The translations under genes and the position numbers were made by a program. The notes under the pieces were generated by a model. It was not told where the DNA came from and made no database searches. It was given only the letters and a program-made list of their open reading frames with translations. 64,000 bases of DNA from Nageia nagi. Lineage: Eukaryota; Pinophyta. The DNA lies in contig JBITNC010000002.1 in the NCBI GenBank assembly GCA_050084985.1, positions 30,256,001 through 30,320,000 of the forward strand, written 5' to 3'. Positions within the stretch are counted from its first letter, which is position 1. Every line of letters starts with the position of its first letter. This document shows positions 47,437 to 58,892 of the stretch, piece by piece.

Positions 47437-49599
47437 TTTTTCCCCTCTTTGGATATGAAATGAAAAGCATTGAAATTGTATATTCTAAAGAAGTTTTAGG
47501 GAAGAGAAGAAAATTTTTAATAATAAAGTGGACTTCCCTATTTTGATTGATATGTTGAGTATGATATATTTTTCCCCATTTTTGTCTTGGTTTCCTCTTG
47601 CTCATTTTGCTTCAAGTAATCAAGAACAAACTCAGAGTCCCTATATAAGGAGAGCAATTTATGCAAATCCTACTCAACTAGATAATACCTAAAGAATAGA
47701 CCAACATAATACTTACATAGATCACATCCCACTAAAGAATAATCAATTGAAAGAGCAAGTATGAAATTAATATAGTATCCATTATGTCACTATGATCAAT
47801 GCAACTCATAGTTCTATAAACTATGATATATAAACTATTGTGATTGCAACTCATAGTTTATGAAGATCAAGCTCATGAGGTCCTTTTGATGCCCAAGGCT
47901 TGCAATATCCATGATTATCAAGTTGATGAGAACTTTTAATGATTCAAGCTTGGAATAACTTGTAATAAGTGAGAGATTTGCTCATGGAGTGACCATGGCC
48001 TTGAAAATATTTATTAGCATAATAGTTAACAATATCAATCAATTTTCAAAAATGTACCAAATATTTAAATCTGCATTTGCCTTACATTTCAACATTACAT
48101 ATTGCATGAATTTTCAAATAAACTTACACCGTTGACAACATGAAATGCATAGAATTTTGTGATCATGTCTTCAATAATTTTGTTCATTATTTTCATTTCA
48201 ATGCATATATGTGAAGCAATGATATTTTCATTCAAATTTTTTAGATAGTTACAACATGTCCCATTTGCAAAGAATTTGTAGTGAACACGTCATTGGTAGC
48301 ATGGAAATAGTCATATTAGATATGTAAATTTAGATAATATTCAATTGAAGCTTAGAAATAATATTTTGTATCATATCATTCATGAAATCTCATCTTCACA
48401 TAGCATAACATTTTTGATATAAACAATAAATTTTTTAATTTTTGATCCCACGCATATTTTGTCTATGCAACAATTGTACAATTGAGATATCAATCTTTTT
48501 CATCCATTAACAATATGCTAGTATGAGCAATATTTGAAAGAACAAACAATTTTTCCCAATGCATGTCACTGACCGTGTGTTAATGAATGAATTTATATTC
48601 AAGAAAAAGAGCACATGTAATTAGCATTGAAAAAATGAATATTCAACTTTTTACCATTCACAAAACCATGCATGTATGCGAAAATGAAAAAGTTGCATGA
48701 AGATTTAATTAAATCAGATTTCCATAATTAAAATTTGACCTTTGTACTCATACAACATTCATGTTATGCATGTAATTTGATTTATCAATACAAAATTTTA
48801 ATTGTATCAATTAAAGCATTTGCCAATTTTACTTAATCACACTACTAATGGCATCATTTTAACATTAATAAATTTTAAAATGAAATGTATTCAATTTCCA
48901 CACAAATGCATAGTATAAACTATTCATTTAAATAATCTTACCTTTCTTAATCACCTGAGGTTGGATTGGTTATTTCACAAGTTGCATTTCATTGGTAGCA
49001 TGGGATCAACAAAATTAGTTTTTGAAAAAAATGATATCCCTATAAAATATTCTCTAAGACATTGCACATATGATCAAGCAATGAGGAAGCTAAAGAAAGT
49101 ATCATTCAAAAAGCCCTACGTGGAGCTAGGGTTAGAGGAAAAAGGTGAAATAAAATAACATTTAGTTGAATTTTGAGCTCATTTATGTTCTCATTTTTTT
49201 TATTCGATCTTAGCTCTTAGGTTCCCTTGTAATGCATGGTCCATTGTGGTGACTTTGCTAACTTATTTGTGATCTTGCCTGGTCATCCATTGGATCTTTA
49301 GTGAATTTACCTTGTCTTTAGCTTATTGTTTGATCTTCACTTTCCAGCATGGTGGATGATGATTGGCCTAGGTTAGGGAGGCATTTTATTGATTGAAGAG
49401 GACATATGGTAGAATATATTCAAATTCTACCCTTTGAACATGTCATAAGTTATTATTCCCTACCATTTTGTCCCAAATTTGTTTAAGGTTTAATTTTTTA
49501 CACCATGTTTAACCTTATTTTATTTATTTATCATTTTAACTTGGTTTTTAATCTAATTATTAATTCCTTTGGCTAATTTTGTATAAGATCATAAGGTTA
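47437..49599. other. No recognisable gene
   Basis: Very AT-rich sequence with no domain. A 65-codon plus frame at 48961-49158 is Lys/Leu-rich and unrecognised. If the purine-rich tract at 47437-47450 is genuine, part of this stretch is the 3' interior of another minus-strand element. Confidence 0.45.
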
Positions 49600-50200
49600 T
49601 TATTATAGGTGGACCCATATCTATTGTAAATTTTGAAAAGGCTTAGTTATGGTAGAGGACGAACCATGAGGATAATATCCTCACATGATTCAAATTGGTA
49701 GACCTAGTGATAATTGGGCACATCTAATAGGATTTGCACCTTATTACTACCATTAATGAGAGGTGTGATTTTGATTATCAATTATTTCATATTCCCTCAA
49801 GTGAAATGAGTGTTACACTACTAGACATGTACAAGATTTGGGTCATGCCCATTCGAGGTTGACTTGTGCATCAATCCAAGGTTGCAGATAATGGCATGAG
49901 GGAGCACCTTGCTTTGTGGATCAAATGAGAGGAGGATCAATATTGGGAGCATTAGGATTATTTATTAGCTTAGGTATACATATTTGCCTCACCAGGATGA
50001 TATTTGAGGCTCTACATCACCTCCATCATCTTTATCTATCTATGTCCAGATAATAGTAGCTCATCATTCGTAGTCAATTTAGTCCAAGTGGCTAAAGAGA
50101 TATGTCCATGAGGGATGCAATTTGCATGGGCTCTACTATTTTTGGCCTAATTATATAAGGATATATTCAACTTAGTGAGTGTTGATATTACATTGACATG
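49600..50200 (+). pseudogene. Plant mobile domain (aminotransferase-like) remnant
   Basis: On plus from about 49782, LFHIPSSEMSVTLLDMYKIW is followed by VMPIRG, a stop, and LVHQSKVADNGM. Plant mobile domain proteins carry F-H-L-P-x-G-E-M-T-x-T-L-x-D-V...L-G-L-P-I-x-G-x-P-V, which this tracks residue by residue. A later piece, MQFAWALLFLA, a stop and LYKDIFNLV, fits the domain's downstream W-A-x-L-x-L-x-x-L-Y segment. Stops interrupt it; the one after PIRG is a TGA. The domain occurs in host proteins involved in silencing and meristem function, and in plant transposable elements. No transposase or gag-pol motif is joined to it here. Confidence 0.65.
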
Positions 50201-50542
50201 CTTGGTATCAAGGGCATGTGGATACCGATATCCATAAACTTTGGAGGCTCAACAGTGAGAGATAGATAGGCTCCAAGCAGAGAATCTAGTTTAGGTTTCA
50301 TATACAAACTATGTGTGGGATGAGGATGCCCACTAGCTTGCTTGGGTGACGTAAGAGTGCTTTCTTTAAACATAAAGGAAGCTAGTAGAGCCATACCTTC
50401 CATATTGGGTACTCATACAGTTCAAGATCCAATAAGAAATCCCTCCAACCCTAACTTGGTATAGGAGGTACATGATAGAAAGGGATTTTTAGCAAGAGCT
50501 TAGATAATACCTACATGGAGGCTAACCTAGTAGGATCCTAAG
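50201..50542. other. Flank between mobile domain remnant and copia C
   Basis: A 71-codon minus-strand frame (50188-50403) crosses this interval, but its peptide shows no domain. The copia C LTR starts at 50543. Confidence 0.4.
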
Positions 50543-51035
50543 TGAAGGAAATAACACTAACAAGATAATTCCTAATCAACTAAGATCACATGAAAGCTCA
50601 CAATTACATCTAACAAACTCACAAAGCAATCTCACAACACAAGATGTAAGTGGTTCCTCAAACTAAGAGTACATCCACTAACTATATCTTTACTTCAATC
50701 AAAAATACAACTCTTTTACAATCCTCCTAATATTTTCTCCTAACCACTATCCTATAGCATAACTTTACTCCACAATTGGTGTGTGATCATAAAGAGGGAG
50801 CCTTCTATTTATAGGCCAAAATCCCTCTTTGGATCACCCTTTTATCCATTGTACAATAGCATGACATGCACATCCTTTTACCCAAGGGGCATGCTTATGA
50901 CATGCAGTGTAGGATAAGTTATATTATCATATTCACTTAAATACTTAAGGTATAAAATGATACCCTTAAGTATTAGTGAACTTACATAGAAGATTTAATA
51001 CAAACCTTTACAATAATGCATTATACATTCCAACA
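50543..51035 (-). repeat. Copia C 3' LTR
   Basis: 493 bp; on minus TGTTGGAATGTATAATGC to a TTCA-like end (TGAAGG on plus). It contains a minus TATA box (CTATAAATAG, near 50806-50815). It matches the solo LTR over its full length. The sequence outside (CTAAG at 50538-50542) would be the target duplication, but its partner is not in the window. Confidence 0.9.
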
Positions 51036-51052
51036 CTCCCCTTTAATGCAAT
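51036..51052 (-). promoter_or_regulatory. Copia C polypurine tract
   Basis: On minus ATTGCATTAAAGGGGAG abuts the LTR start. AAAGGGGAG is a typical copia polypurine tract that primes plus-strand DNA synthesis. It also proves that this LTR is a 3' LTR and not a solo copy. Confidence 0.8.
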
Positions 51053-51479
51053 ATTGGGATAAAGCGAGTAAGATAGAAGAAGAAGAGAAAGTAAGAGAGT
51101 TCTCCTCCAAATAAATACAATGGAGATGAGAACATTTTATATATTTGTGAAGTAAGAAAGATCTATTTTGAGACTCACTACTTTGCTAAATACAATCATT
51201 AACCACAATTAGTTTCAATGTACATGAAGTAGTAATCCAATTAGAAGTCATGAAGAGTCTCTAAGAGCTTGCATACATGAGGTAAGTAACTTGCAATCTC
51301 AAATTAACCTGTAATTCATAAGTAGCTCAAATAACAAGATTAGTTAGATGCAACATATTCATCTCATCAAGGATAGATGAATCACATAAATGCCATCATG
51401 AACTGATCAATGGTGCACTATAAGTCATCACAAAGATGCCATGCCAAAAAAATTATAGTCACCTGCTATATATAAAATA

Positions 51480-51790
51480 TGTGTTGATTATCATTACAAA
51501 ATAAAGCATGCACATACGATTTCCTCACATATGGATAACTAAATAATGGCAAAAGACACATAAGAGTTTTTCAAACATGGATAATTAAACAATGCTAGAT
51601 TGACCAAAATAGAGTATGCACATATGAGTTCCTCACATATGGATAACTAAATAGTGCCAAAATACACATAAGGTCCCTCACACATGGATAATTGAATAGT
51701 GCTAGATTGACCAATTTGTATAACAAGTTCTTCATGTAGAGTGAACTTACCATGAAGGTGTATAACAAAATCAACATTATATAGCACAAA
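51480..51790. repeat. Local duplications in copia C 3' region
   Basis: The phrase CACATATGGATAACTAAATA with flanking ACACATAAG recurs near 51530, 51640 and 51680. GCTAGATTGACCAA occurs near 51593 and 51702. They form overlapping direct repeats of roughly 55 and 110 bp in the non-coding part between RNase H and the polypurine tract. Confidence 0.6.
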
Positions 51791-52029
51791 ATCCTTCTTT
51801 GGAAGAAGTTATCATCATAATCATGAATTCAACATAAGAATTCAAACTTCACTCCCCCTTGAGGGTAACTTCACCAACCTGATAGCATCTTTACAAAATT
51901 GAGCTTTCAGAGGGCCTTGATGAATAAATCAATGGAGTTCAAGGTGGATGGATAATACTCTAGGTGTATGATGTCATCAAGAACCTTCTCCCTGATAAAA
52001 TGGGCATGGATTTCCATATGTTTTATTCT

Positions 52030-53400
52030 CTAATGGAACATAAGGTTCTTAGCTAAAGAAATAGCTGATTGATTGTTTGAAGAAATAAAAAATGAGCCAC
52101 CTTGCTCATACCTAATTTCTTTCAGAATATGCCTTAGCCAAATGGCCTCTTGGGTTGCAATAGACATTGTACAGTATTTAGCTCCTATGGTGAAAACAAA
52201 AATAGTAGGTTGACTTCTTGGAAGCCCAAGAGATAGCACCTAAACCAATGCTAAACACATATGCAAAGGTTGACTTCCTATCATCTCTATCTCCCCCATA
52301 GTTAGAATATGAGAATCCAAAGAAAACAAACAAGGGTAACTTGGAATACTTGAGAGCAAGATCCTTAGTCCCTACAACATACCTCAAGATTTGCTTAACA
52401 ATATTAAGATGATCAACATAAGGTTTCTACATGAATCATACCATTAGATTCACTACAAAGGTAATATTTAGCTTGGATATAGTTAAATACAAAAGACTAC
52501 CAATTAATTACCTATAAGCTATAGCATCAACTGAGAGTTGGAGCTCAAAGAAATAGTAGAGATTAGGATCATAGCATATCTACACTCCTCTATTCTAAAA
52601 CCTTTGCAAGATGTTTGATATATACTTAGATTGACTAAGGTAAGTACAATCCTTGTATTGATACACTTGCATTCCAAGAAATTAGTGCAAGAGACCAAGA
52701 TCAGTCATTTCAAATGTTGCCTTAAGTTTGGATATGCACTCTTGAATGATTTTATCATTATTTCTAGTAATCAAAAGATCATCCACATAAAGGAGAATCA
52801 AGACCACATATTTTCTTGATTAAGCACATATAAATTGGATCCAAAAAAGCACTTGGAGAAACCAATATCTATAAAGTACCCTAAAATATTTCTGTACCAA
52901 GCTCGTGATGCTTGCTTAAGTCCATACAATGATTTTTTTAGCTTGCATACAAAGGACTCTTTGCCTTCCATAATATACTCTTTTGGTTAATTCATGAAGA
53001 TTTCCACATCTAAAACACCATTGAGAAATGCACTCTTGATGTTAAGTTGAAAAACTTTCCATCCTTGAGTTGTAGAAAGAGTAAGGATAACTCTTATAGT
53101 AGGCATCTTTTCCATGCGAGCAAAGGTTTACTCATAATCTACATGTATTTCTAAGCAAAACCTTTAGCTACTAACTTTGCTTTGTGTTTCTCAATATCTC
53201 GAATTGAATTGAACTTGATATTGTAGATCCACTTATTGTTAATCATATTCTTTTTAATGGGATAAGGAACCAAGTACCAAGTTTTATTTTTTATAAGCAC
53301 CTCATACTCCACTTTCATGGCTTCCATCTAGCACTGATGCTTAGAAGCTTCTTTGAAGGTTGAGGGCTCATGCTTGTTGTTAATCTTGGCAATTAAGGAT
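52030..53400 (-). pseudogene. Copia C reverse transcriptase and RNase H
   Basis: The RT active site is read on minus near 52778-52789 as LLYVDDLLIT, intact at YVDD. RNase H follows at 52387-52030: GTKDLALKYSKLPLFVFFGF, GDRDDRKSTFAYVF and ISWASKK, then IATQEAIWLRHILKE and NNQSAISLAKN. These are the conserved copia motifs, usually K-S-T-S-G-Y-x-F and A-S-x-x-E. Several frames are needed to read through. The enzyme pair makes double-stranded cDNA from element RNA. Confidence 0.85.
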
Positions 53401-53480
53401 TTGTTCAAGGTCATGCTCCTTGTTACCCTTTATGTTGGAGAATTTTGTTCCTAAGGTGATTTATCTACATCAATATCCAA

Positions 53481-54500
53481 CTAGCTAGGAGCAACTGAAG
53501 AATCCTTTGGATCATCAATAGCCTCATTAGAAGTAGATTCTTGAGGAAGTTCATTGAACTTTACATCCCTTGAAATGAACATTGCTTTATAGGTTGGAGA
53601 GTAGATCCTATATCCTCTATGTTGACTATCATAAGCCACAAAGATGCATTTTTTATTTCTTTTGTCCAACTTCCTCCTTTTCTCAGAAATAATGTAGGAG
53701 AATTCTTCATAATCAAACACCTTAAGGTGAAAAATGTTAGGTTTTCTTCCTGACCATGCCTTAAAAGGAATTTTACTTTAAATAGATTTTGTGGGCACCT
53801 ATTCAAAGTGTAAATAGTAGTGCTCATAGCTTCACCTCATAAGAATTTAGGAAGATTACCCAACATGCATCTAGCCATCTCCATAATTATTCTATTTTTC
53901 CTTTTGGCAACACCATTCTGCTGATGAGTGTATGGAATTGTAAACTACCTCTTGATTCCATACTTAGCACAATAGTTATTGAAATCATTATTATTATATT
54001 CTCCCCCATTATCTAATCTCAATATTTTTATTTTAAGGTTGGTTTGATTCTCAACAAAAGCCTTAACAACCTTAAAACTCTCAAAAGTTTGGTCCTTATG
54101 CTCAAGTAGATATCCAAAGGTCATCCTATTAAATTCATTAATGAAGGTCAAGATGTAAGATGCTCCTCTAAGTGACTTAGTTTGAAATAGATCCATAAAA
54201 TCTAAATGCATAAGTTGAAGAGGTTGAGATGCTCTTATTGACTTATCTTTTTCAAACTTTTGTCTATGCATTTTACCAAGAATGCACTTCTCACATAGAC
54301 CAATCAAAAGAGAAATTGAAGAAAAACCTTCCACAATTCTTGGTCTTTCATGACTTGAATACTCTTATGGTTAAGGTGCCCTAAATGATGGTGCCAAAGA
54401 TTACCTTTCAAACACACACTAGAAGCAAAACACATCTTTGATAGAACTTGATCCATAATGTAGAGGTTATCTTTCATAGATCCTTTAACCAATGTGGCGA
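53481..54500 (-). pseudogene. Copia C GAG-pre-integrase and integrase
   Basis: 54304-54492 has LWHHHLGHLNHKSIQVMKDQ, the H-H part of the zinc-binding pre-integrase domain; CEKCILGKMHRQKF follows. 53945-54334 carries LMHLDFMDLFQTKSLRGASY (first Asp), ILRLDNGGEYNNNDFNNY (second Asp), and then NGVAKRKNR, where the catalytic Glu is Lys. The C-terminal part at 53481-53720 reads KRNKKCIFVAYDSQHRGYRI. Protein order and spacing are normal for Ty1/copia. The Glu change and stops leave it inactive. Confidence 0.85.
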
Positions 54501-54539
54501 GTTCTTTCTTAATGCACCAAGATTAAGAGTTAAACTCAA

Positions 54540-54800
54540 AAGAGTACCTTTTGTTAGAAACTTGGATCATGAAAAGAAGGTTCATACTTAACTTAAGAAC
54601 ATAGAGAACATTGTTAGGAACCTTACCATGAATTAACACACTTCCAATTCCTTAGACTTTGAGGGTAGAGTTATCACCTATCACAACCATATCTTTTTTA
54701 TACTTATGAAAGTTATCAAACTTTTTCTTTTTAAATCATAGGTGATTAGTGCAACCAAATTCAACAATCCATTTAGATAAAAAAGAGCGAGACATGGAGT
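54540..54800 (-). pseudogene. Copia C aspartic protease
   Basis: On minus, SKWIVEFGCTNHL corresponds to the copia motif W-I-x-D-S-G-C-T-x-H, with the catalytic Asp-Ser replaced by Glu-Phe. Further on, VIGDNSTLKV, IGSVLIHGKV and NNVLYVLKLSMNLL match the usual G-x-G...L-x-x-V-L-Y-V-P-x-x-x-x-N-L-L pattern. Confidence 0.75.
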
Positions 54801-54899
54801 AGAGCGTTGCAGCAAAACTAACATGAATATTTTTCTTTCCTTTATAGTTATTTTCATTTACATTACCTTTATTCTTTTTTTCTCTTTTCTTTTTGTAGT

Positions 54900-55761
54900 A
54901 ATCAACTTATTTGTGACCTTGAATGCCATAATAGTTAAAATTACCATCAAATTTTTTCTTATGATATGGATTATTTGTTTTGAGTTTTCCGTCTCTTTGC
55001 TTGAAGTGGTTATTTGTTGTTGTTGTTCCTACTGTTGAGGTTATTATTTCTATTCTTCCAACTATTGTTGTAGCCATTTCATATCTTTTCAAACCTTTTG
55101 GAGAAATAAGGATAAGATTTCTTTTTATGGTTGAACTTCTTCTTCAAATGAGTTTTGGTTGATCCAAGAGCAATGTTATTATCCTTAGAGAAAGAAATCA
55201 ACACATTATTATTAAGGGTTTCCTCATTCTTTAAAAGGTACCTTGAAAGGTTCTCAAGGGATAAGACTTATTCTTCATCATCAAGCCTTGTTTCTATAAC
55301 CATCACAAAGTTTTCAAACTTTAAAGAAAGGCTTTGAATAATTATGAAGATTATGAACTCATCATTGATCCAATTGCAGCCACAAGTAACAAGTTGAGTC
55401 CTTAGGTCAATGATTTTGTTCAAGTAGATAGCCACATTTTCATCTTCTCCTTAATGAGATTGAAGCAACTTTTGGAGAAGTGTAAACCTTATTGAAAAGT
55501 TTGAACCAAGGTAGATTTTGTTAAACTTATTCCATGCTTCCTTTGCTGAGGTTGAAGAAGAAATCATTAGGAACACATCATCTAAAATTGCATGGTAAAT
55601 CATGGAGGTTATCAACTCATTCTTTGTGTTGTAAGTCTCTAATTCCTTCTCATCTATAGGAGGTACAAGGTTCTCATTCACTATTTACCAAATCTTCCTT
55701 TCTTTCAATTCAACTCTCATTCGTGGTTCCCAAATCCCATAGTTGGAACCATTGAGAATGT
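54900..55761 (-). pseudogene. Copia C gag, N-terminus cut by element D
   Basis: Near the cut end, NILNGSNYGIWEPRMRVEL is the usual L-N-G-x-N-Y-x-x-W start of copia gag. The 55451-55681 frame gives MIYHAILDDVFLMISSSTSA and KEAWNKFNKIYLGSN, the UBN2-type gag core (A-x-x-A-W-x-x-L). The zinc knuckle at 54907-54960 reads FNYYGIQGHK, with the first cysteines lost. Gag would form the particle. The initiator region lies beyond element D or is lost. Confidence 0.8.
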
Positions 55762-56604
55762 TGTAGACACCTAAAAATATCCCTTTTTAACTAGTAAACA
55801 TTGAAATAATCATAACTCTTTGTGATAATATAAAATAGGTTTAAAAAACCATATTATTGGATAGCTCTCATCGAGTACATGTAAAATGAGTGGTCACATG
55901 ACCCCTTTTCGGTAAAAATTGGCTATTTGGAAGACATTTTAATATTGTTATAAAAATTGAAAACCAGTCGCCAGCGACCCAAAACAATCATCGACATTTT
56001 AGGATGATCGCCGGCGTCCGCCTAGTAATAGCTGGCGACTCTGTAACAGCCAAACAGAAACTAGAAATAGTAAAAGAAAGTTGTAATGTCTCATTCTTCC
56101 AAGATGCTGTGGATAGAGGGGGTCAGTTATGACCTACGGTGGCTTTTGACTCCCCTTACCAGCCTTGGAAAATCTCACCCAAAAATCTATAAATACAAGC
56201 CAATACAAAGCAATAGGGGACCCATTTTTTTTAAAGGAGGGTAATGCTGCCAAAATCTTGTGAGCTCATATCTTTTATTATTTTATGCCAGTTTCAATTT
56301 AATACATGTCATACACAGATGCTTTGATGTTATTGTCTTTTGCATGTGTGTAGGATTTATAGGTTGTCCATATCAAGGAGAGAAGCAAGCAAATCAAAAA
56401 CAATGAAGATCTAATACTCTCATTTTGGCAAATGGCATTTGTAAAAGTCCCTTCCAACGGCAAATTGTATTTTGAGCTGAAAATCAATATCAATTTACAA
56501 TTACAACATTTCTACCTATTTTACATAATTTGAAGTTTAGTGAAAATCTAAGAATAATTGTATTTTATGTTATTCTACATTCTAGCTCTATTTTCACTGT
56601 AACA
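55762..56604 (+). repeat. Element D 5' LTR
   Basis: 843 bp, from TGTAGACACC to ACTGTAACA. A TATA box (CTATAAATAC, near 56187-56196) lies about 430 bp in. The part at 55965-56045 holds inverted and direct variants of CGCCAGCGAC (CGCCAGCGAC, CGCCGGCGTC, GCTGGCGACT), one of the few CpG-dense places in the window. Confidence 0.7.
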
Positions 56605-56625
56605 TTCTGGCGCTAGATAGAGGGC
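56605..56625 (+). promoter_or_regulatory. Element D primer-binding-like site
   Basis: TTCTGGCGCTAGATAGAGGG follows the LTR end. TGGCGC directly after the LTR is typical of Tat/Ogre and Athila elements. Confidence 0.65.
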
Positions 56626-56756
56626 CCCTCTGTCATTGATAGGGAGGTTTTTGTTTATGTTAAAAATAATTCTACCTTTCTGTTATCTGGTTTATTCAAG
56701 TTATTCCATATACTGACTTTAAATTTTGTGTTCTGTGCTTTTTATAGGAAATCTGT

Positions 56757-56985
56757 TGCAGAAATGCCAATAATTTATGGTTCGACACTAGCGATTGAAA
56801 AAGAATGCCGTGAATCTTACTCATAAATGCCAATGATTGGAATCAGACACCAGTGACTCAAAAGAAATGCCAGTGATTTACAAAGTAATCCAGACTAAAC
56901 GTTGGCAATTTCATCATAAACGTTAGCATTTTTATTGAACGCCAGCAATCTCTATTTAAACACCGGTGACTCTTACTCTAGGTAG
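56757..56985 (+). repeat. CRCCAGYGAYT repeats in element D leader
   Basis: Degenerate copies of a short motif recur about every 25-35 bp: GACACTAGCGATT, ATGCCGTGAATCTT, ATGCCAATGATT, GACACCAGTGACTC, ATGCCAGTGATT, AACGTTGGCAATTTC, AACGTTAGCATTT, AACGCCAGCAATCTC and AACACCGGTGACTC. They are related to CGCCAGCGAC in the LTR at ~55965-56045. The array appears to have expanded from an LTR motif. Confidence 0.65.
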
Positions 56986-57239
56986 TCTTGTCTCCTTTTT
57001 GTTATTTATAAAAAAAATAAAAAATAAAAATAAAATAAAATAAATATATATATATAATATATTGTTAAAATAGAAGGATACTTTTGACTGTGATTCCTTT
57101 GCCTAGAATGCATATAGGAACGGATAGAAAAGGTTAAATGTATTTTTTTATTAATTTACTTTATGTATAATGTTATGTATTTATTTTCATGTTTTGGGTG
57201 AAGGGTACATACACATTAATACTTTTTATCTTGTCTACT

Positions 57240-57910
57240 TATGCTTCCCTTTGCGCTTCATGCGATCTAAGGTGACCAGAATAGACTTGATAAGAAGGAG
57301 TAATTAATTCTTCTTTTCTTTCACATTCACACTATCATTAATTTGGTTAATTTATCCACACATAATGACCTCTTACCAAGTCTACCTTTACCACTCCATT
57401 GAGGTCGAAGGGATATTTGACTAGTAAGAGGAGGTAATTTACTACACATAATACTTCCATAATTGGAAGGAGTAAATGAATCACACTTAATTCGGAATGA
57501 ACCTAAAGAAATAAATCGAGTTTTGGGTAGTATAAATCATATTAAAAGGTTAATGAATTAGATGGATTCGAATACACTAAGTACTTTCACTTAACAAAGT
57601 ATGCTCTCACTTTTGTGCCTTAAGCGATCTTAAGTGATCAGAAATAAGTTAAGTGAAAGAGGTAAAATTTATTCACATCTTATTTGGAAATATACTTCAC
57701 ATTAACACTCTTAAAGATGTCTGCCCTTACCACTCCATTGGAGGTCGAAGGGATATGTGACTCTTGGAGGAGTAATTGAACCTCACTTAATTAATTTATC
57801 TACACTTAATGGCTTTTTACTAAGTCTGCTCTTACCACTCCATTGGAGGTCGAAGAGATATGTGACTAGTAAGAAGAGGAAATTTATCACATATAAAACT
57901 TCCACAACTG
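57240..57910 (+). repeat. Three-copy ~110-330 bp repeats in element D leader
   Basis: The phrase CTTACCACTCCATTGGAGGT CGAAGGGATATGTGACT recurs near 57388, 57724 and 57831. GCGCTTCATGCGATCTAAGG / GTGCCTTAAGCGATCTTAAG occur near 57252 and 57616. ACTTCCATAATTGGAAGGAG occurs near 57446 and 57897. They form an interleaved, diverged tandem structure in the untranslated leader. Confidence 0.65.
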
Positions 57911-58892
57911 GAAGGAGTTAATGAACATCATTAAGAGGTTGGATAACGAATCACATTATAATTAAAATGAACAATGGGGTTTATTAAGGTCAAGATCCAC
58001 TTAAAATAAACTTTTGATTGTATCACATTAAGATAATATAAGTAAATGGACATGAATGTTTGGGAGGGTAGTATGCATAAATGTATTTTACTTGTTTAAA
58101 TGCATTTCATAAGGCCTTAAAAGGAATAATTGAACATTAATGAGTTGGATGTCATTACCAATCATTAATTCTTACTTCTTTGTACCCACCGACATAACAC
58201 ACTTGAATCCATAGAGCCAAGTTACACTTGGAGGTGATGACCAAGGTGAATTTCCCATAGGTAGGAGTCAAAAAAGGAGACTCATCTAGAATCAAGCCAA
58301 AAGCCATAAAGACTTGTAAACATTACTTAGAATTACCCAACCTACCTTGTTTAACACGGGACTAGTCAAAACAAATTAGGAAAATTAAAAGACTAAAAAT
58401 GAACAACTCATATCCTTCATTTATTTTAGATATTTAAAAATATGTGAAAAAATTAAAAAAGATAATCATATCGTTAAAAGAAAAACTTGCATGTAGGGTG
58501 TTTGTGCATTGAATTGTCTTTTCAAAAATATAAACATAAAAGATAAAAATAAAATTTCTTTTATGATGTTTGTTTATAAAAGCCTAAAAAAAAAAAAAAA
58601 TGTTCAAATACTCAATTGACATATTTCATTTATGGAATGATATAATAGGTCATACAAAGGAATAGGTTTAAAAGATGATTAAAAGTTGATTTTATTTAAG
58701 TTTTTTACTTTGAACCCCCTTTGTAACAAATAGAAACATAGGCATGTGTCAGTCACTCTAGATCCATACAAATCTTGAATTGTTGAGAATAATTAAAAGG
58801 CCTTTGAATTTTATCATTATGAGGTTTGTCTTGGTTGCACTTTTAAATTATGTTCCATTTTCTATCAAAGTAAAACCAAAAATACAGATACT
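57911..58892 (+). other. Element D leader, no coding signal
   Basis: Non-coding, AT-rich, with an A-run near 58588-58600. It separates the leader repeats from the first coding region. No splice or ribosome entry signal can be assigned by eye. Confidence 0.45.

Larger units (their letters stand above)
50543..55761 (-). mobile_element. Ty1/copia element C, 5' part cut by element D
   Basis: Minus strand: gag (54900-55761), protease, integrase, RT, RNase H, polypurine tract and 3' LTR, in the classical copia order. The 5' LTR is missing from the window because gypsy D inserted near the start of gag; it may lie past 64000. Frames are broken throughout. The LTR identifies the solo LTR at 21715-22208 as a relative and shows that element A shares the same 3' end. 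Confidence 0.9.

Noticed and set aside
21715-51035. The two C-type LTRs read as the pair of one 29-kb element
   Set aside because: The left copy has its own perfect CAAGA duplication and no adjoining primer site or polypurine tract, so it is a solo LTR. The right copy belongs to the copia element at 51036-55761.
54823-55162. Hydrophobic plus-strand frames over copia C
   Set aside because: They are antisense to the Asn/Lys-rich zinc-knuckle region of copia gag and have no independent support.
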